Source: Leptospirillum sp037442005 (GTDB lineage Bacteria > Nitrospirota > Leptospirillia > Leptospirillales > Leptospirillaceae). Taken from it: a DNA stretch of 64,000 nt. The DNA lies in assembly GCA_037442005.1 (NCBI GenBank), contig JBBIRA010000002.1:33262-97261 (forward strand), given 5' to 3'. Shown here piece by piece: positions 16,736 through 25,982 of this stretch; position 1 is the stretch's first letter, and each line of letters opens with the position of its first letter. Position numbers and translations under genes: made by a program. The notes under the pieces were generated by a model. That model saw only the letters and a list, made by a program, of their open reading frames with translations. It ran no database searches and was not told where the DNA came from.

Positions 16736-17560
16736 TCATCCCCCTGCTTCTTTCACCTCCATTATAATGTCTCTTTTCAATCTGTCAAGTATTATGTCAA
16801 CAATAAATCCGTTTTGCCCTCCATAGTGGCCCGTCACATCCCAGAAGCCCCCGACCTTTTTTTCTCCCTCTTCACCCAGTTTAAGGTCTCCAACCCGGGT
16901 CCGGATCAGGTGCAGGACGGTATACCCCAGTTGCGAAAGAATTTTTCGTATTTCCCGGTTTTTTCCTTCTACCAGTGTAATCAACAGCCAGGAAGTTCTC
17001 GGGTTCTCTTTCAGAAGCCTCACTTCCGGCGGACGGAACCCGAAGATCTCTCCCACCTCTCCCCGGTTAAGACGCACTAAATCAGCCGGCTTAAGCGCCG
17101 GCCTCACCTGAACCTTGTATTCCCGTGTGATTGATAAAGACGGATCCAGAAGAGGAGCAAGTTCTCCAGGACGTGTCGTCAGCAACAACAGACCACAAGA
17201 GGCAAGATCCAGTCTTCCCAGAGGGGTGATCTTCCCCGCCATCGCCCTATCATGTCCCCAGGCACTTCGCTCAATCAGACGGTCAAGCTCTTGCCCTGGC
17301 CTGGAGGGATCCTTTCCGACCAGGATCCCTCTCGGCTTGTTCATGGCAAGCACCAGAAAGGGAGAAGGGGAAAGGATGACTCCATCTTTTGAAATCTCCG
17401 GGAACACCCCTTCCAGAACGGACAGAACTCTGTCCGGAGACATGACAGTCCTGCCGGACACCCGTATTCTTCCCTGCCTGATCCATTCCACCGTTTCAGC
17501 CCTTGAGGCGATTCCATACTTTGAAAGCCAACGATCAATCGTATGCGATACCGTTTTCAT
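16736..17560 (-). CDS. 16S/23S rRNA pseudouridine synthase, RsuA/RluB family
   Basis: This 274-residue enzyme has an N-terminal S4 RNA-binding domain (about 7-60, with GIASRAETVEWIRQGRIRV) and a catalytic domain. The catalytic Asp is in GRLDLASCGLLLLT; the usual Thr after the Asp region is Ser here. LVEGKNREIRKI near the C-terminus is the family signature. RsuA modifies 16S rRNA and RluB/E/F modify 23S rRNA; the member cannot be decided. A C-terminal tail of about 40 residues after the core is longer than usual. Confidence 0.9.
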   Translation of the reverse strand: MKTVSHTIDRWLSKYGIASRAETVEWIRQGRIRVSGRTVMSPDRVLSVLEGVFPEISKDGVILSPSPFLVLAMNKPRGILVGKDPSRPGQELDRLIERSAWGHDRAMAGKITPLGRLDLASCGLLLLTTRPGELAPLLDPSLSITREYKVQVRPALKPADLVRLNRGEVGEIFGFRPPEVRLLKENPRTSWLLITLVEGKNREIRKILSQLGYTVLHLIRTRVGDLKLGEEGEKKVGGFWDVTGHYGGQNGFIVDIILDRLKRDIIMEVKEAGG

Positions 17561-17708
17561 TTTCCCTGATTTCTCCCATTGCTGAGCCTTTGATTCAGTC
17601 CGGCTCTCCTGACGAAAAACGATAAAAAACCGGAAAAAAGTCGAATTTCATCGAATTCACCAGATTTCTTGTTATTTCTTCTTCCAGATCCTTTAATCTC
17701 CTTTTTTC

Positions 17709-17738
17709 TTGACCAGGCTCAACAGATCAAATTATAAT
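17709..17738 (+). promoter_or_regulatory. Sigma-70 promoter for the lytic transglycosylase
   Basis: TTGACC (17709-17714) and TATAAT (17733-17738) are 18 bp apart, about 65 bases before the start codon. TGGAATTC occurs twice just downstream, at about 17763 and 17775. Confidence 0.65.
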
Positions 17739-17802
17739 CAAGGAGTCGAATCGATAAAGTGATGGAATTCCCCTTGGAATTCTCCCTACAGAAAGGATCG
17801 CT

Positions 17803-18405
17803 ATGAACTGGATCATTTCCCAGTCCGTCTCCTGGTGCCTGGGCGCCCATTTACTGACAGCATCTGTTCCCTACCATCGGACGATTGAACATATTTCCTG
17901 CGCGAACCATGTGAACCCCGCTCTTGTTGCGGCAATCATTCATCGGGAATCCCGATTCCATCGCATGAAAAGACGCATTGAGCCTTCCATCCACGATGTT
18001 TCATTGGGGTTGATGCAAATTACGCTGGGAACGGCAAGGATGATGGGGTTCAGGGGGAATCCCGGGAAGCTCTATACGCCGTGGGTGAATATTCATTACG
18101 GAGTGAAGTACCTGGCTTATCTGCTTAAACGCTATCCCAATGGGGAAGATGCGATCGCCGCCTATAACGACGGGAGGCCCAGGAAAGCAAGAGGTCACTA
18201 CATCAATTCCAAAGGCGGGTACTCAGTACAGAAATATGTCACAAACGTCCTGAACTATTCCCGGAACCTCATGATCGCCTCTGCCACAAACTGGGACTTC
18301 GACGATCACCTGGGCTTTGTTAGCGAACGGGCTCCATCACTTCAATCCCGCGGGCTTCTGGCCAATATCGGTCTTCCCGGGAACAGCCTTCTTGGGACTC
18401 CCTGA
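17803..18405 (+). CDS. Lytic transglycosylase (SLT domain)
   Basis: This 200-residue protein has AAAGGA seven bases before the ATG. The catalytic Glu49 lies in AAIIHRESRF, followed by SLGLMQITLGTARMMG and the AYNDGRPRKAR stretch, all typical of Slt/MltC-type enzymes that cleave peptidoglycan with 1,6-anhydro product formation. The first 20 residues are moderately hydrophobic and may be a signal peptide or anchor. The C-terminal 45 residues are not part of the fold. Its 3' end overlaps a convergent gene by 69 bases. Confidence 0.85.
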   Translation: MNWIISQSVSWCLGAHLLTASVPYHRTIEHISCANHVNPALVAAIIHRESRFHRMKRRIEPSIHDVSLGLMQITLGTARMMGFRGNPGKLYTPWVNIHYGVKYLAYLLKRYPNGEDAIAAYNDGRPRKARGHYINSKGGYSVQKYVTNVLNYSRNLMIASATNWDFDDHLGFVSERAPSLQSRGLLANIGLPGNSLLGTP

Positions 18406-18660
18406 ACGGGATTGGTGGTGAGTGTTTCTGTAGTTGAAGTAGGCACCAGCATTAACAATGAAGGCATCCGTACGGGCCGCTATTTTCCGGTGCGCCATGG
18501 ACTCATAAAAAAGGGTCAGGCCTGCCAGGATAACGGCCCCCCCCACAGTCAATGCCACAACTGAACGGATCTGGTGTCGAATCGCGAGCCCCATGACAAA
18601 AGCCACGACCCCAAGGCCGATTACAATTGTCGAAAGGCTCAAGAATAGAAGCATCGTCAT
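18337..18660 (-). CDS. Small two-span membrane protein, function unknown
   Basis: This 107-residue protein has two hydrophobic segments (about residues 3-25 and 33-52), then a basic, polar tail. GGGAGG lies upstream of the ATG at 18660, which supports translation. The final 23 codons overlap the convergent lytic transglycosylase gene. No family recognised. The tail overlapping the transglycosylase gene could be a late extension of the frame. Confidence 0.65.
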   Translation of the reverse strand: MTMLLFLSLSTIVIGLGVVAFVMGLAIRHQIRSVVALTVGGAVILAGLTLFYESMAHRKIAARTDAFIVNAGAYFNYRNTHHQSRSGSPKKAVPGKTDIGQKPAGLK

Positions 18661-18744
18661 TGTTCCCTCCCTTTCCGGATCACTTAGCAGTTTCCTGTCT
18701 TAGAATCAATCTAACGGTTTAAATTCACATTATCAAGGTTCAAC

Positions 18745-20169
18745 TCAGGAAACAGCCTGTTCAAGCGCTTCCCGCACAAGGACATGAAGCCGGTGAGGAC
18801 CATCAGTCACCCCCTCCCCCTTTTTGACAAATGCCCGAAGCATCACACGACGGGCCGGAAGAGACAGTAACAGGTCCACCATGGGATCCATGGATAAGGT
18901 CATTGAAAGGGGATCCCAGACAGGAAGACCTCGGCCTTTAAAATCCTCAGGGTTTTCCGGACGGGTATCTCTCGTGGCGATATCGATTTTCAGGGAGCCG
19001 ACCGGTAATCTCATTCGCTCGGAAAGAGTCCTCTCCATTGCACTGACCGAAATCTCATCCGGAAAAAGCGCATGGATCCGGCCGGATGGCCATTCGGACT
19101 CATAGACCAGGTCCCACCTTTTTTTCCGGCCCAAAAACGAAGACCACTCTTCTCCAAGTCTTTGCTTTTCGGGGTCTGGATCGGTTTTCCACAACCGGAC
19201 CGCCTCGATCAGGGAGTGATCGGTCAATGACTGGTACCGGACCAGATCTTTGAGCGGATTTCCAGGACTTTGAAATTCAATCGTCGCCCCTAATAGACCG
19301 GCCAGATCCATATCAAACAAGCGCGTGGTCCGATGAAAGTAGATTTGCTGGTACATGAACGAGCGGATCACCAGGAACACCTCAAGAGCTCCCAGCCCAG
19401 ACCGGTGAAGAGATAGCGTTTTCTGTTCGAAGCGGGTATAGAACAAAAGGCGATCAAGATCCACCGGACCAATGGAAACACCGCACATATAGGAATCCCG
19501 GAGAACATAGTCCAGGTTGTCGACCGTAAACAGTCCTGAAAACAAGGGTTTAAGCGCCTTGATGAAATCAGGAGGCTCTGGAATCGAGAAATCCTGCCGC
19601 CCCCCTTTTCCGACTAGATACGCCACCCAGTCAGCCGACAGTTTTTCTCCTTCCCAGAATATACCGCCGGGAGAGCGGTCCAGATTTTCAATCGGGGAAC
19701 GCATCGGTCCGCGGATAATTTCCTGGCTGATCCGCTCATGGGAGGTCTGAAATCGCTCTTTCAGAACATGATCATCATAAAAATGGCAGAAAGGACCATG
19801 TCCGCTATCATGAAAAAGGGCGGATACGCGAAGGAGAGACTCAAAAAGGGCTGGTGACAGCGAATCGGGAAAGGAAAGCACAAATCCGGGGTAGAGATGC
19901 GTCCCGAATCTCCCGGCAATATGCATCGCTCCAAGAGAGTGAACAAAACGGGTATGCTCCGCCGAAGGAAAGACAAATCGGGCGCTTTGAAGCTGAAGAA
20001 TAGATCGCAGCCGCTGGATCCAGGGAGAATCCACCAGATCTTTTTCACAGGATCGGGTTTCCCGATCCGGCTGGGAGACAAACGGAATATACCCGTGAAC
20101 AGGGTCGGAAAAAAGAGAGACCCCCTGTAGCAGAGGGGGTTGGGGCTGGAGGTTCGCGCTTTTGGACAT
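18745..20169 (-). CDS. HD-domain phosphohydrolase (dGTPase/SAMHD1-like)
   Basis: This is a 474-residue protein with GGGGAGG before the ATG. HD-family metal ligands are visible: His77 in FVHSLG, HD at 120-121 in ALFHDSGHGPFCH, and a later Asp in VDNLDYVLRD. SDPVHGYIPF near residue 20 matches the opening of the SAMHD1/YwfO type, which hydrolyses deoxynucleoside triphosphates. The nucleotide substrate is not set. It begins only 16 bases after the 3' end of rnpB, so the two may be co-transcribed. Confidence 0.88.
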   Translation of the reverse strand: MSKSANLQPQPPLLQGVSLFSDPVHGYIPFVSQPDRETRSCEKDLVDSPWIQRLRSILQLQSARFVFPSAEHTRFVHSLGAMHIAGRFGTHLYPGFVLSFPDSLSPALFESLLRVSALFHDSGHGPFCHFYDDHVLKERFQTSHERISQEIIRGPMRSPIENLDRSPGGIFWEGEKLSADWVAYLVGKGGRQDFSIPEPPDFIKALKPLFSGLFTVDNLDYVLRDSYMCGVSIGPVDLDRLLFYTRFEQKTLSLHRSGLGALEVFLVIRSFMYQQIYFHRTTRLFDMDLAGLLGATIEFQSPGNPLKDLVRYQSLTDHSLIEAVRLWKTDPDPEKQRLGEEWSSFLGRKKRWDLVYESEWPSGRIHALFPDEISVSAMERTLSERMRLPVGSLKIDIATRDTRPENPEDFKGRGLPVWDPLSMTLSMDPMVDLLLSLPARRVMLRAFVKKGEGVTDGPHRLHVLVREALEQAVS

Positions 20170-20184
20170 AACCTCCCCGAGTCC

Positions 20185-20558
20185 GTGAAAGATGTTCGTA
20201 AGCCGAGTTCTGTCATGCCTTCTATTGAAAGCAGGGCGACCATTACTCTAGGTGCAGGGTTACCCCTGCACTCAAGCGACCTTACCCGGGAGCTTCGATC
20301 GGGCCGATCTTGTCCCTTTCGGGAACGCCCCCCTATTTGGTCTTGCACCAGGCGGGGTTTACCATGCCGTCCCTGTCACCAGGTCCGCGGTGAGCTCTTA
20401 CCTCGCCTTTTCACCCTTACCCGGACGAATCCGGGCGGTATTTTTTCTGTGGCACTTTCCTTCCCGTCACCGGGACTGGGAGTTACCCAGCGCCTTGCCC
20501 TTTGGTGCTCGGACTTTCCTCCCGGACGGATCCGGGCGGCCGCCTGAACATCTTTCAC
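20185..20558 (-). ncRNA. rnpB: RNase P RNA, bacterial type A
   Basis: This is the catalytic RNA that matures tRNA 5' ends. The 5' and 3' ends pair perfectly over 13 bp (GTGAAAGATGTTC with GAACATCTTTCAC) to make helix P1. Conserved cores are present: GAGGAAAGTCCGAGC near the 5' end, GGGTGAAAAGGCGAGGTAAGAG in the middle (read in two halves), and ACAGAACTCGGCTTAC at the 3' end. About 374 nucleotides, a normal length. No protein gene fits in this stretch. Confidence 0.97.
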
Positions 20559-20584
20559 TGGACCCGGAGAAGATTCCCTGGGGA

Positions 20585-20989
20585 TTACCTGGAAGCTGAA
20601 ACGCGATCGAGCGCCTGATTCGCCAAGGCATCGGCCCGCACATTCCGCTCCCTGGGGACGTGTTCAAAAACAACACGGTCGAACTTCCTGACTAGATCCC
20701 TGACTTTCTGGTACAGCGGGATAAGTCCCGGACTCTTCACCTTGTATCGGCCAGTGACCTGACGGATGACCAGTTCCGAATCGGCTCTGACCGTGATTTC
20801 CTTCACTCCTTCGGAAAGAGCCGCGGAAAGCCCGGCAATCATCGCCTGATACTCGGCGACATTGTTCGTTCCGTCCGGAAGCCTCACGCCCTCTTCACGA
20901 ACGGGTTTTCCTGATGAATCGACAATCGTCCACCCGATCGCTGAAGGACCGGGATTTCCTCTTGAGGCACCATCACAATACAGGATCAC
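20585..20989 (-). CDS. rnhA: Ribonuclease HI family protein
   Basis: This is a 134-residue RNase H fold. Catalytic acidic residues are seen in LYCDGASRGNPGP (Asp6), NNVAEYQAM (Glu48), VRADSELVIRQV and VRADALANQA. It lacks the basic handle of E. coli RNase HI, and resembles the compact RnhA-like group. It removes RNA from RNA-DNA hybrids. It overlaps the zinc-ribbon gene by ATGA, so the pair is translationally coupled; rnpB follows 26 bases downstream. Confidence 0.92.
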   Translation of the reverse strand: MILYCDGASRGNPGPSAIGWTIVDSSGKPVREEGVRLPDGTNNVAEYQAMIAGLSAALSEGVKEITVRADSELVIRQVTGRYKVKSPGLIPLYQKVRDLVRKFDRVVFEHVPRERNVRADALANQALDRVSASR

Positions 20990-21723
20990 GATGTTTTTGC
21001 ATCCTCAATATAAAGCCATCGCTGGCAGTACTGGCAGGACATGATCCGTTTTTTCTTTTTGACCTCCGTCACCGTTCTCGGAGGCAATGTGATGCGGCAG
21101 GATTCGCAGGCTCCATCAATGACTCTTGTTATAACCTGGCCATTTTTCTGGGAATCGCGAAGACGGCGGTAGGTGGCAAGCAGATCTTCATCAAACGCAT
21201 TTTCGAGCGATTTTTTCGATTGCTCTATTTCCAGGATCCGGTGAGTTCTTGCCTGATTCTCCCCAGAGACCGTCAACGACATCTCTTCAACTCGCCGGCT
21301 TTCCAGAGCCAGCTCCTCTTCAAGAGCCTGGATCTTTCTGGAGAGAACAGACTGGGCCTCGAGGTTTGCGAGAATTTCTTCTTCCAGGCGATCTTTTTCA
21401 TCCCGGCGGAATTCCGTCTCAGCCAAAAAAGCCTGAATATCTCTGGCATGTTTCAGATCTTTTTGTTTTTTTTTGCTCTCTGAAAGCAACAGCTCCGTTT
21501 CTTTCAGTTCCCGCTCGATCCGCTGATGGCTGGTTTCAAGACCAATCAACTCCGCTTTCGAATGATCTAAGGCTCGGCTTAGTAATTCGACATGAGCCTT
21601 TTCCTTGTTGAGGGAGGACATGGCAATATTGGTTTGAGCATTCAGCTTCTGTTCTTCGAGGTCCATGGATTGCAAACTATAAACCAGAGACAATGTATCC
21701 TGGAGTGAATGGTCCTCTGACAA
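20986..21723 (-). CDS. Coiled-coil protein with C-terminal C4 zinc ribbon
   Basis: This is a 245-residue protein. Residues 15-180 are strongly alpha-helical and charged, forming a long coiled coil. The C-terminus has two Cys pairs, CESC and CQYC, about 25 residues apart, forming a zinc ribbon next to a basic KKKKR stretch. This is the DUF164/CdsZ-like family found beside RNase H genes in many bacteria, with a suspected nucleic-acid or translation-related role. The function is not established. Confidence 0.85.
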   Translation of the reverse strand: MSEDHSLQDTLSLVYSLQSMDLEEQKLNAQTNIAMSSLNKEKAHVELLSRALDHSKAELIGLETSHQRIERELKETELLLSESKKKQKDLKHARDIQAFLAETEFRRDEKDRLEEEILANLEAQSVLSRKIQALEEELALESRRVEEMSLTVSGENQARTHRILEIEQSKKSLENAFDEDLLATYRRLRDSQKNGQVITRVIDGACESCRITLPPRTVTEVKKKKRIMSCQYCQRWLYIEDAKTS

Positions 21724-21763
21724 CCGACCCCCTTTTCCCGAATCTGCGGGCGATTTTTTTTAA

Positions 21764-21839
21764 TGGTGGGCCCACCAGGACTCGAACCTGGAACCAACCG
21801 GTTATGAGCCGGTAGCTCTGCCCATTGAGCTATAGGCCC
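21764..21839 (-). tRNA. tRNA with CAU anticodon (Ile2-type or elongator Met)
   Basis: The 76-nucleotide cloverleaf has acceptor GGGCCTA with TGGGCCC, an anticodon stem ACCGG/CCGGT around loop CTCATAA, T arm CCAGG-TTCGAGT-CCTGG, discriminator A and an encoded CCA. The loop sequence fits the lysidine-modified isoleucine tRNA, but elongator methionine cannot be excluded. It sits 12 bases beyond the rpoD stop codon on the same strand. Confidence 0.93.
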
Positions 21840-21851
21840 ACGCGTTCTTCC

Positions 21852-23654
21852 CTACCAGTCGACAAAACTCTTCAACTGTTTGCTTCTGGCGGGATGGCGA
21901 AGCTTCCTCAACGCCTTCGCTTCAATTTGTCGGATCCGTTCCCGGGTCACATCGAAGTCCTGGCCGACCTCCTCCAGTGTATGATCCGTCGACTCCCCGA
22001 TTCCGAACCTTAATCGTATAACTCTTTCCTCACGATCCGTCAAGGTTCCGAGTGCTTTTCCGATTTTACGGACAAGATCATACCGGACCGCTGAGTCAAT
22101 CGGCGAAATTGACTTCTTGTCCTCGATGAAGTCCCCAAGATGGCTGTCTTCCTCTTCCCCGATAGGGGTTTCAAGAGAAATCGGTTCACGGGCAATCTTC
22201 AACACTCTCCGGACTTTCTCAACCGGCATCTGCATTTCCTTGGCCAGCTCTTCCGGAAGAGGCTCTCTTCCATACTGCTGAACCAGTTGCCGGGTTGTCC
22301 GGATGAGCTTATTGATCGTCTCGATCATGTGGACAGGGATACGGATCGTTCGGGCCTGATCCGCAATAGCCCGGGTAATCGCTTGCCGGATCCACCAGGT
22401 TGCATAGGTTGAGAATTTGAATCCCCTCCGGTATTCAAATTTATCAACCGCTTTCATCAGACCGATATTTCCTTCCTGAATCAGGTCCAGGAACTGCAAT
22501 CCCCGATTTGTATACCGCTTGGCGATGGAGACAACCAGTCGAAGGTTTGCCTTGATGAGTTCCGCTTTGGCCTCACGGACTTTTTCTTCCCCGACTTCCA
22601 GCTGCCTTGCCCGTTCCCCGATCTCGTCGGCGGACAACAATGCATCCACTTCCGCGCGTCTTACCTTTTCATTGGCCTCACGATACCGGATCAGGAGTTC
22701 CTGTCGATCTGGTTCGGAAAACTTTTCCGGAAGGTTCTCGGAACTGGCCATCAGATCAATGGCTTTCAGGATCTCTTCGCGCGAGGAGCCAAGCTTCCGG
22801 CGGATCTGGTCCATTTGCTTTGTCGAATGATCAATCAGTGAGACGACCTCGTGTAGCTGGCGGATCATGAGGTCCACCTGCTTCCGGTGCAGTTTCATCT
22901 CGGCGATCAACTCCACAATCTCGGATTTGACCTTATTTAACTGATCCCTTCCGGCTTTTCTCCGGGAGGATGTTTTGGGTAACGAGTGCCAGTTCTCCGC
23001 CAGTTCGTTCATTTTGGAAAAATGTTCTGCAAGCTTTTCTGACTGGAGCATGAACTGATCCCTGGCTTCCCGGACCGCAGAGGAGGTCTCCCCTTCTTCG
23101 GAATCTTCCGACTCTTCCTCTTCAAAAACATCAACAATCTCGCGGATGCCGACCACTCCCGTTTCAAATCGTTCCCTTAATGACAGGATCGTCTTGATCG
23201 TAAAGGGCATTCCGAACAGGATCCCGGACACTTCCTTCTGTCCCTCTTCTATCCGTTGGGCGATCGCGATCTCACCTTCCCGGGTCAACAGGGGAACAGC
23301 GCCCATCTCCTTCAGATAAAGACGAACGGGGTCGTCGATTTTGGAGAGGGCGCCGGGGGTCATGTCCATCCCCTCATCCGCATCTTCATCCCCTTCGGCA
23401 ACAGCATGGGGGTCAACCTCGTCGAACCCCTCTTCATCTTCGGAATCGACATCACCAAATCCGACAGAAGCGCCATCTTCTTCCACAATGTCGATATTCA
23501 TATCACCGAAGTAGCTCATCAGGTGATCGAGCTGATCAGAGCCGATAGCCTCCGGAGGCAATACATTGTTCAACTCGTCATAGGTCAGGTATCCGCGTTC
23601 TTTTCCGAGACTGATCAGATCTTTCATCTCGTTCAGTTTTTCGCCCTTACTCAT
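21852..23654 (-). CDS. rpoD: Primary sigma factor RpoD (sigma-70)
   Basis: This is a 600-residue housekeeping sigma factor. Region 1.1 lies at the N-terminus, followed by an acidic stretch (about 65-95). Region 1.2 starts at DPVRLYLKEMG, region 2 contains GLMKAVDKFEYRRGFKFSTYATWWIRQAI (in parts), and region 4 ends in ERIRQIEAKALRKLRHP. A long charged non-conserved region (about 190-340) is present. GAGAGGAG precedes the ATG. It is the last protein gene of the rpsU-yqeY-dnaG-rpoD operon, the classic macromolecular-synthesis arrangement. Confidence 0.98.
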   Translation of the reverse strand: MSKGEKLNEMKDLISLGKERGYLTYDELNNVLPPEAIGSDQLDHLMSYFGDMNIDIVEEDGASVGFGDVDSEDEEGFDEVDPHAVAEGDEDADEGMDMTPGALSKIDDPVRLYLKEMGAVPLLTREGEIAIAQRIEEGQKEVSGILFGMPFTIKTILSLRERFETGVVGIREIVDVFEEEESEDSEEGETSSAVREARDQFMLQSEKLAEHFSKMNELAENWHSLPKTSSRRKAGRDQLNKVKSEIVELIAEMKLHRKQVDLMIRQLHEVVSLIDHSTKQMDQIRRKLGSSREEILKAIDLMASSENLPEKFSEPDRQELLIRYREANEKVRRAEVDALLSADEIGERARQLEVGEEKVREAKAELIKANLRLVVSIAKRYTNRGLQFLDLIQEGNIGLMKAVDKFEYRRGFKFSTYATWWIRQAITRAIADQARTIRIPVHMIETINKLIRTTRQLVQQYGREPLPEELAKEMQMPVEKVRRVLKIAREPISLETPIGEEEDSHLGDFIEDKKSISPIDSAVRYDLVRKIGKALGTLTDREERVIRLRFGIGESTDHTLEEVGQDFDVTRERIRQIEAKALRKLRHPARSKQLKSFVDW

Positions 23655-23831
23655 TCCGCTCCTCTCAGGATTCCCTTTGTCAAACCCATGGCCAAAGAGA
23701 TCTCAGCAAGACCAGTTATTCCGACGTCGTTTTTTCTCCCACTACAGGATCTTCACTGAAATGGGAATATCCGTACGGCACTTCATTAACAGATCACTAA
23801 TCGTCTTGTTCTCCGCAACAGAGCGATGGGA

Positions 23832-25511
23832 TCATGCTCCGGCCATCCCTGAACCGCGGCGGTGACGGAACTGCAACCCGAGGCGTCTGACCATCGAAAC
23901 AAGATCAGAAAGCCTTCCATCCCGGCCGTCACTTCCCGGAGGGAGCGCCATCCATGCAAGTGTCAGCGCCGGATTCCCTGCTATCAGCTGCTGAATATCC
24001 GAAGCCGTTGCAAACGGGCTTGCCCATAAACCGGAAAGCACCAGATGATGATCCTTCCCCTGAAAAAAAGAAAAATCTTCCAGAGAAAGTACTTCTGACG
24101 GGTGGGGGGATCCTCCATCACCCCAAAGGCGCATCAATTCAACCAGAAGATTCTGTTCCGTCAATTCTCGATTGGTTCGCCGCTCTTTCTTTTCAGGGCC
24201 AGCAGCCGGTTCCCCCGAACCCCTGCCACCACCCTGTAGAATCCTGAGCGCCAACAGACTTTTGTCAAAGCCAAAAATACCCGCCCCGACAGACAGAAGG
24301 TGATCCTGTTCCAGCGGATCCAGGACTTTACGAACAAGCACTTCAAAATTTTCAAGAACCGAATCCCTTGACTCCGGCCGTTCCAGCAAATGTTGTTCCA
24401 TCTGACTGACAACATAAGAAGCCAATGGCGGTGCCTTTTCAATGCGTTCGAGAATCGCCGGCAGACCTTCCTTCCGAATCCACTCATCGGGATCCATCCC
24501 TGCAGGAGTCCCTACGGCCCGGACAGAAACCCGTGAATCAAAGACCAGACGGTCCAGTAAACGGACCATGGCATCCCGACCTGCCCGATCTCCATCAAAC
24601 ATCAGGACAACATCATCCACCAGACGGGACAGATGAATCAGATGCCCCGAGGTTAATGCTGTACCCAGGGGAGCCACCACATTCCCCAGCCCGCATTCCG
24701 ACAGGACGATCACGTCAAAATACCCTTCGACAACGATCGCCTGCCGCTTCTGTTCCAGATGCTCCATGGCCTGGTCGAGGCCGAAAAGAACATCTTTTTT
24801 CCGGTAAAAAGGGTGTTCAGGAGAGTTCATATACTTGGGGCCGGTCCCTTCCCCCAGAACCCTGCCACCAAACGCCACAGGGAAGCCATGCTCGGTCCGG
24901 ATCGGAATCGTCAGTCGTCCAGACATGAAGTCCCGGATGCCTCCTCCTCTTATCGGCCTGATCAACCCAAAAAATTCCATCTCCTTCACGCGTTCGGGAG
25001 AAGCCCCACGAACGGGGGAAGGAACCCCGGACGGAGAAAAACCCAGCCCGAACCTGTCAATCGTTTTTCGAGAAAGAAGGCGTTGATCAAGAAGGTACTC
25101 TCTGGCGGGACCTCCCTCGGGAGAAAATAGAGATTTTCGATAATAGGCTTCAAATTCCCGGTACAGTGCCATGCAAAGCTTCCTTCGGTCTGAACCATCG
25201 GAACCAGCACGCTCAGGGGCAGGGATTCCTGCCCGTTCACCCAGCATACGAAGTGCTTCTGGAAAGCTCTTGTGGTCCAGCCGTTCGACGAAGCGGAAAA
25301 CATCTCCCCCTGACTGGCACCCGAAGCAATAAAAAAGCTGACGATCCGGATCAATCTGAAAAGACGGGGTCTTCTCCTCATGAAAAGGACACAGGGCTAC
25401 CCAGACTCGCCCTCTCTTCCGAAGGGAAATCCTGGCCCCTGCAATCTCGAGAAGATCCGACGCTTTCCGGACTTTTTCAAGGTAATCTTTCCGGTCAGAA
25501 AAACCTTCCAG
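23832..25511 (-). CDS. dnaG: DNA primase with a non-canonical (CTG?) start
   Basis: Primase makes RNA primers for lagging-strand synthesis. The frame reads continuously from the base after the yqeY stop codon. The zinc-binding domain is complete (CPFHEEKTPSF and CFGCQSGGDVF), followed by the TOPRIM core with VVEGYFDVIVL and MFDGDRAG. No in-frame ATG, GTG or TTG exists until an ATG at 25247, which lies inside the protein after the zinc domain. The best candidate is CTG at 25511, which puts the first zinc Cys at residue 41, as in E. coli DnaG (40), and gives 559 residues. Coupling to yqeY is likely. A sequence error in the seven-G run before the yqeY stop is the main alternative. Confidence 0.9.
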   Translation of the reverse strand: MEGFSDRKDYLEKVRKASDLLEIAGARISLRKRGRVWVALCPFHEEKTPSFQIDPDRQLFYCFGCQSGGDVFRFVERLDHKSFPEALRMLGERAGIPAPERAGSDGSDRRKLCMALYREFEAYYRKSLFSPEGGPAREYLLDQRLLSRKTIDRFGLGFSPSGVPSPVRGASPERVKEMEFFGLIRPIRGGGIRDFMSGRLTIPIRTEHGFPVAFGGRVLGEGTGPKYMNSPEHPFYRKKDVLFGLDQAMEHLEQKRQAIVVEGYFDVIVLSECGLGNVVAPLGTALTSGHLIHLSRLVDDVVLMFDGDRAGRDAMVRLLDRLVFDSRVSVRAVGTPAGMDPDEWIRKEGLPAILERIEKAPPLASYVVSQMEQHLLERPESRDSVLENFEVLVRKVLDPLEQDHLLSVGAGIFGFDKSLLALRILQGGGRGSGEPAAGPEKKERRTNRELTEQNLLVELMRLWGDGGSPHPSEVLSLEDFSFFQGKDHHLVLSGLWASPFATASDIQQLIAGNPALTLAWMALPPGSDGRDGRLSDLVSMVRRLGLQFRHRRGSGMAGA

Positions 25512-25520
25512 ACCCGTGAC

Positions 25521-25979
25521 TTACCCCCCCAGAAGCGACTTCACCTTTTGACTCACCACCCGATTATCCACCCGACCCGACGTGTGGGGAGTCAGCCATT
25601 TCATGACAACTCCCATCTCTTTTGCCGAGGCGGCTTTTGTTTCACGGATGGCTTCGGCGATCAGGGCATCAATTTGCCCCTCAGACAAAGGCTCCGGCAT
25701 GAATTCCCGGATCACCTGCATTTCGGACTTTTCCTTCAGGACGAGGTCTTCCCTTCCCCCTGCCGCAAATTGCGCGACAGACTCTTCCATCCGGCGCAGC
25801 ATGCCTGAGAGAAGGTCCACAATCTCTTCTTCGGTGAGCGTTGCATCCCGACCTTTTTCGATGGCCTTGTTCTTGATCTGGGAGACAACCATCCTCAGGA
25901 TCGAAAGCCGTTCCTTCTGACCGGAACGCATACTGTCCTTGATGTCAGACTGGATCCGCTCCAGAAGCGATGAAGACAT
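25521..25979 (-). CDS. yqeY: GatB/YqeY domain protein
   Basis: This 152-residue helical protein shows the YqeY signature: an N-terminal KERLSILRMVVSQIKNKAIEKG (in parts), EEIVDLLSGMLRRMEESV, and the tail domain SAKEMGVVMKWLTPHTSGRVD resembling the end of GatB. GatB relatives act in transamidation of mischarged tRNA; free YqeY has no settled role. It lies between rpsU (3-base gap) and dnaG, a known operon position. It ends in a run of seven G before TAA, immediately followed by the dnaG frame. Confidence 0.93.
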   Translation of the reverse strand: MSSSLLERIQSDIKDSMRSGQKERLSILRMVVSQIKNKAIEKGRDATLTEEEIVDLLSGMLRRMEESVAQFAAGGREDLVLKEKSEMQVIREFMPEPLSEGQIDALIAEAIRETKAASAKEMGVVMKWLTPHTSGRVDNRVVSQKVKSLLGG

Positions 25980-25982
25980 TGA

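Noticed and set aside
23832..25247. Primase starting at ATG 25247
   Set aside because: It would delete the zinc-binding domain although that domain is fully encoded in the same frame upstream.
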